Source: Multifurca ochricompacta
Lineage: Eukaryota > Basidiomycota > Agaricomycetes > Russulales > Russulaceae
NCBI GenBank assembly: GCA_022496185.1
Contig: WTXG01000049.1
Location: forward strand, 124,001 to 188,000
DNA: 64,000 nt
Reading direction: 5' to 3'
Positions 60,231 to 64,000 of this stretch are shown piece after piece. The notes beneath the pieces are model-generated. The model was not told the origin of the DNA. It saw only the letters and a program-made list of their open reading frames with translations, and made no database searches. The translations under genes and the position numbers were made by a program. The stretch's first letter is position 1, and the number at the start of each line of letters is the position of its first letter.

Positions 60231-62338
60231 CGATCAGTATTGATCTTGTTCAAGTGAAACAACCGAACACCTTAACCAAGTTCTATAAAAAAAAAGAGTG
60301 CGTCAGAGCGCCTTTATTTTTGGCTGTTCATACACCTACCAACCGAGATCTTGATCAACATTTTTATTTCAATCCATTGCTTGGTCTTACGATGTCCGGC
60401 TATATAGTCGGAATGCAAGCGTTGGGTATGGGTAGCCTAGAAACATGCAATGGGCATCATCCCGCACATAGCATTCTGGCTTCAGCGATCTCGCGTGGAA
60501 ATAGCGCATGCGGGGAGGTTTAGTGCGCTAAACCGTATTAGATAATGTACACTGAGTTTCGATGAGCGCGACACTCAAAATAACTAGGCTTGCACGTAAA
60601 GAGTTGAGTGGCGCAGGCATATCACCTCCAAACACAAAAAAACCACCGCTACCTAGAATGGCCCTTACAAAAGTCACCGTCGGCCATCCAGAGTATGGGA
60701 CTGGGATAATCCCAAATCTTTGGAAATGGAGCTTATATAGAAGAATATTGAACGTAGACGAGTATTGAATTAAGCACACAGTTGTTGCATCAGGAAAATG
60801 ACATTTTGCTGGATTGGCTAGTGCTAGCCATTCCAGCCAATCCAGCAATCTGGATTCTCTGTTAGCTCTAGCGGGCTTGTCTGGATGCTTAGAGCCACTT
60901 TTCAAATGTAGAGCTACTTTTCAGAAGTAGAGCTACTTCTCTTACCTTTCATTCAAATCTAGAGCTACTTCTCTTACCTTTTCTGGATTCACTTTTATTT
61001 TTTTCTTACTCCGATTTTCACATTAAAAATATAAATCTATTATAATATTTATACTAATACAAATTAGACTAAAGGGGACATATACAACCGGGGTCCTGGG
61101 AGTTGTGGAAACACAGAGTCGTGGAAATGCCAAAGTGAAAAAAAAAAGATATTAGCTCCCAGCAGATCAGATGAACACAGAAGACTTACTAATGTTGTGT
61201 CCATCGCAAGTGTTTCACCAAACAGCATTTAAAAGATGACAGCTCCTGGTCTGATATAAGTGACCAAAGTAGAAGGGCCTAGCAACAAAAGGGCACGCAC
61301 AGAGAGAATGAACAGCACACCATAGCCCAAAGAGAACATCAGGATGGGCTCAAGAACACCATCTTCCTGGGAAAATGGTAATGAGAGTAAGAGAGAGCAA
61401 CTCAAGAATGAAATAGGAAGGGCGTACCAAGTGTGACAAGTCAACAACTGCTCACAGGCAAGAGAACACCAAACACACTGCATACAAGTATGACAATGTT
61501 GCTGGAAAGATGAAATAGTAGAGCCTCACCTCTCTTCATGACACCCACATGGTCAACTTGACTAAGTTCAAAGTTAAAAAGTTGTCAGCGATAGAAGGAA
61601 AAAAGAGCTTATATTTACCTTTCTGCATCTAGCCCTCAATAAAGAGAAAAGATCCTGTCATGGAAGGAAGTGACATGGTGAGCATGAGTAACTTGGCCAC
61701 AAAAGAGAGAGATGGAGGAAGAGGGAGAGGGAGATTGTGAGAGGGAAAAGGAGAAAGATAAATGTGAAGACGATGTGGGGAAGACAGCTTTTTGATTGGA
61801 GTGTGGAGTGAGAATTGTGCGTGCAGCGTGGAAAATGTAGTTCCCACACTCACACTCAATGGCAAACCAAACCAAAGAGCGTGTTGAGTGCAGATAAGGG
61901 GAACTATATAATAATAATAATAATTATTATTATCTTTTATTTACGCAGCAGATAAGATAAAGTAATGTTAATGTTGTCAAAACTGAAGTGAACGCTTACA
62001 GAAAATAGTCCTTTAAAACCAAAAAAAGAGTGTGAAATAAAGAGAGAAAAAATAATACTATTTACTTGTGACAAGATTTGAAGGAACATGTTGTGCATGC
62101 AGTGTGTAATAATTGTCTCTGAATCGGTTATCTGACTCACTGACTCACTTTGAATGATCTAATTGCTAATTGAGCCCGGTTGTCCAGTCCCACCAATACG
62201 GTAGCTACTGGCCTGTCTCAATAAATTTGTGGCCATTCAGACTGTTGCGCACAGTAGTCTGTCTTATTAGAATATGCGTATTGGAAGTATGATAGTTAGT
62301 CCGGCCCGGCATCTCTGGTATTGATTCATGCTGCATGC
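60231..62338. other. AT-rich stretch inside inverted-repeat pair
   Basis: No gene recognised. It holds the left arm of the 19-bp inverted repeat (60788-60806) and a small palindrome (60809-60845). A TAGAGCTACTT tandem lies at about 60910-60980. Confidence 0.4.
60788..60806 (+). repeat. 19-bp inverted repeat, left arm
   Basis: CATCAGGAAAATGACATTT is the exact reverse complement of 63071-63089, 2.3 kb away. An 11-base palindrome (CTGGATTGGCT / AGCCAATCCAG, 60809-60845) lies just inside it. Confidence 0.6.
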
Positions 62339-62353
62339 GCGCTGCTATTCCCA

Positions 62354-62989
62354 GATGGGTCTAATCATCCCCTTTGGATGGCACCTACTAAGAAGCATGA
62401 GGTCCCTTTCACACGTTGCACCTGCTCCACTGCCATGTGCCTCGCCACAGGCCATGCCTTTCTTGCTGAATACCAGGAGCGCTTTCACCCCTCCCTCCCA
62501 GTCTCCTCTCGCACCTGCCCCTGTGACACTTCCTTGGCGACATTTGTGCATGTCCTCCTTGAATGCCCCCTGTACATTCAAGCTCGGGTGTATTGGATGC
62601 TTACCTTTCAGGACCTGGGCAACCTTACTCAAGTCTTCAACCATCGTGGACATGTTGGCAACCTGCTGGAGTTCCTCCAGGACATGCGGGCCTTCCCCAA
62701 GCCCATTACCTCCCTTTGCCCTCGCGAGCCAGCCTGATTTGGGGGGAATTTGGTGACCAGTAAGTTCCTTTTTCTCTCTGGCTTTGGTGAACAGCCTCTG
62801 TTTTTCCCTGTGGCCTCTCTACTTTAGAAAACTACTTCGGTTTTTCCTTATGGGTTTTCCACCATGACTTTGTGTTGACTCCCTCATTGTTCGTAGTAAT
62901 TAGTAGCTACATTGTACCCTGATGTGGCTGTGCGATTGGGCACTGTCCCGCAAGCGCGTAATAGAATTGATTCAAATAAATTTAAAAAA
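62354..62989 (+). mobile_element. 5'-truncated LINE copy with 15-bp TSD
   Basis: This 636-bp insertion opens in frame (SNHPLWMAPTKK, then LATGHAFLAEYQERFHP) and continues through a C-X-C-X8-H-X4-C knuckle (CPC...HVLLEC). It ends VFNHRGHVGNLLEFLQDM..PKPITSLCPREPA, with a stop at 62735-62737. The 3' UTR ends CCCGCAAGCGCGTAATAGAA and an A-rich tail. Flanks carry GCRCTGCTATTCCCA at 62339-62353 and 62990-63004, a 15-bp duplication with one transition. It is the longest dated copy in the window and the best guide to the family's 3' end. Confidence 0.9.
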
Positions 62990-63070
62990 GCACTGCTATT
63001 CCCACATATAGTAAACACAATCTGGCACCCTAGCCATTCCAGCCATTCTAGTCATTCTAGTCGTTCTAGC

Positions 63071-63089
63071 AAATGTCATTTTCCTGATG
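63071..63089 (-). repeat. 19-bp inverted repeat, right arm
   Basis: Exact reverse complement of 60788-60806, about 125 bases before the NOG2 start codon. Confidence 0.6.
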
Positions 63090-63212
63090 TGGTTTGTCGC
63101 ACCGCCCACGTCGTGAGAACGACATACCACATTAAGTAGTGGTCCCTCATGTTTTTTCTGTCACCACCACGGTGACCACCCACAGGAACAGACCATCTCC
63201 TCGCCGCCAAAG

Positions 63213-64000
63213 ATGGCACCTACCAAAAAGTCTTCATCCTTCTCAAAGACACGATCTTCTGTGTCCCAAGTCTCTCTACAAAAAGTCAAAGGCGAGAACT
63301 TTTACCGCAATGCCAAGCAGGTCAAGCGCCTCAAGATGCTCACTGGCGGAAAGGCCGTGCGTGACCGCGACGGGAAAATCATCGAGGCTGCAGCATTTCA
63401 GAAGGGGGAGGACGAGGCGACACCTGGGAGAGTACAGCCGGATCGTCGGTGGTTCGGTGAGTCCGCCCCTTCATACCAGTGGTCTTGCCTTGGGCGCGCA
63501 TGCTGAGACCTTGCCTAACTTGCTCCCGTGGCTGGCTTTCACAGGTAACACTCGAGTGATCTCACAGACCGCGCTCGATCACTTCCGTACTAGTTTACAA
63601 ACTAAGCAGCATGATCCTTACTCTGTACTTCTGCGACGCAACAAGCTTCCCATGCAACTACTCGACGATGCCAGGAATCCAAACCTGCACAAGGTCCGCA
63701 TCGCCCTTGTGCCCCCCCCCCCCCCTCCCCCCATCTCGCATCTCTCTGACCGATTCATGTGCAGCGGTCGCACATCGTTGAGATAGAGCCTTTCGCAGGG
63801 ACATTTGGCCCCAAAGCCCAGCGCAAACGGCCGCGCATTGATGTTGGCACATTTGAAGAACTTGGTAAGCTAGGTGCAACAGCTGCTGAAGAAGCTGCGC
63901 AGGCCAAGGTGATTTCAGAGCTTGCGGAGGCAACGGCGCCGCCTGCAATGGAGCAGACTCACGCGGACTACATCGAGCCCATATACGCAAAGGGCACATC
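63213..64000 (+). CDS. NOG2: Nucleolar GTP-binding protein 2, 5' part (runs off window)
   Basis: NOG2/NUG2 is a GTPase needed for late nuclear maturation and export of the 60S ribosomal subunit. Exons 63213-63456, 63545-63693 and 63765 to the edge join in frame. The NGP1NT domain is clear: GENFYRNAKQVKRLKMLTGG, VQPDRRWFGNTRVISQTALD, HDPYSVLLRRNKLPM, then RSHIVEIEPFAGTFGPKAQR. The GTPase domain lies beyond 64000. The second intron carries a long C run (63713-63732), a spot where sequencing may err. The ATG follows a CCAAAG context. Confidence 0.93.

Overview
The window reads as nuclear DNA of a basidiomycete, most likely an agaricomycete fungus. Genes are broken by many short GT..AG introns (about 50-70 bases). 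There is a DNMT1-type cytosine methyltransferase with RFTS and BAH domains, a Hog1 kinase, and two membrane protein families typical of agaricomycetes. The repeats are 5'-truncated LINE copies and a decayed NACHT gene.

Layout. 0-9 kb is a repeat-rich margin: a Gag-like fragment at the left edge, three LINE 3' fragments, a broken M43 metalloprotease copy on minus (3.8-4.9 kb) and a second copy on plus (7.2-8.3 kb). 9.8-48.2 kb is the housekeeping core: ubiquitin protease UBP2 (-), GPI inositol deacylase BST1 (+), a small secreted/membrane protein (-), a 7-TM agaricomycete protein (-), a C2-like plus membrane protein (-), methylcrotonyl-CoA carboxylase alpha (+), DNMT1-like methyltransferase (-), HOG1 (-), an HPt (YPD1-like) protein (+) and mitochondrial cytochrome b5 reductase MCR1 (+). 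48.2-63.1 kb is accessory again: a long gene-poor stretch, a nad5 NUMT, a NACHT/ankyrin pseudogene, a 59-residue secreted peptide gene, an intact metalloprotease copy (57.7-58.8 kb) and another LINE fragment between a 19-bp inverted repeat. The right edge enters the ribosome-assembly GTPase NOG2.

The most interesting observations are these. (1) A LINE family has left at least five 5'-truncated insertions with target-site duplications of 13-16 bp, two of them only 37 and 47 bp long and invisible to ordinary repeat finding. (2) The HPt-like protein appears to lack its phospho-accepting histidine, and a Hog1 kinase lies about 5 kb away. (3) Of three dispersed metalloprotease copies with duplicated promoters, one is intact, one has the catalytic Glu changed to Ala plus a frameshift, and one has several frameshifts. 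(4) Conserved genes (MCC alpha, DNMT1, HOG1) break frame by one missing base, always at or beside a homopolymer, so the sequence itself may carry homopolymer undercalls. (5) A 130-bp mitochondrial nad5 fragment, readable only with TGA as Trp, adjoins the dead NACHT gene.

Links between genes are limited. HPt proteins relay to Ssk1 and Hog1 in osmotic stress signalling, so HOG1 and the HPt-like gene belong to one known pathway. MCC alpha and MCR1 are mitochondrial. The other genes look like independent housekeeping loci.
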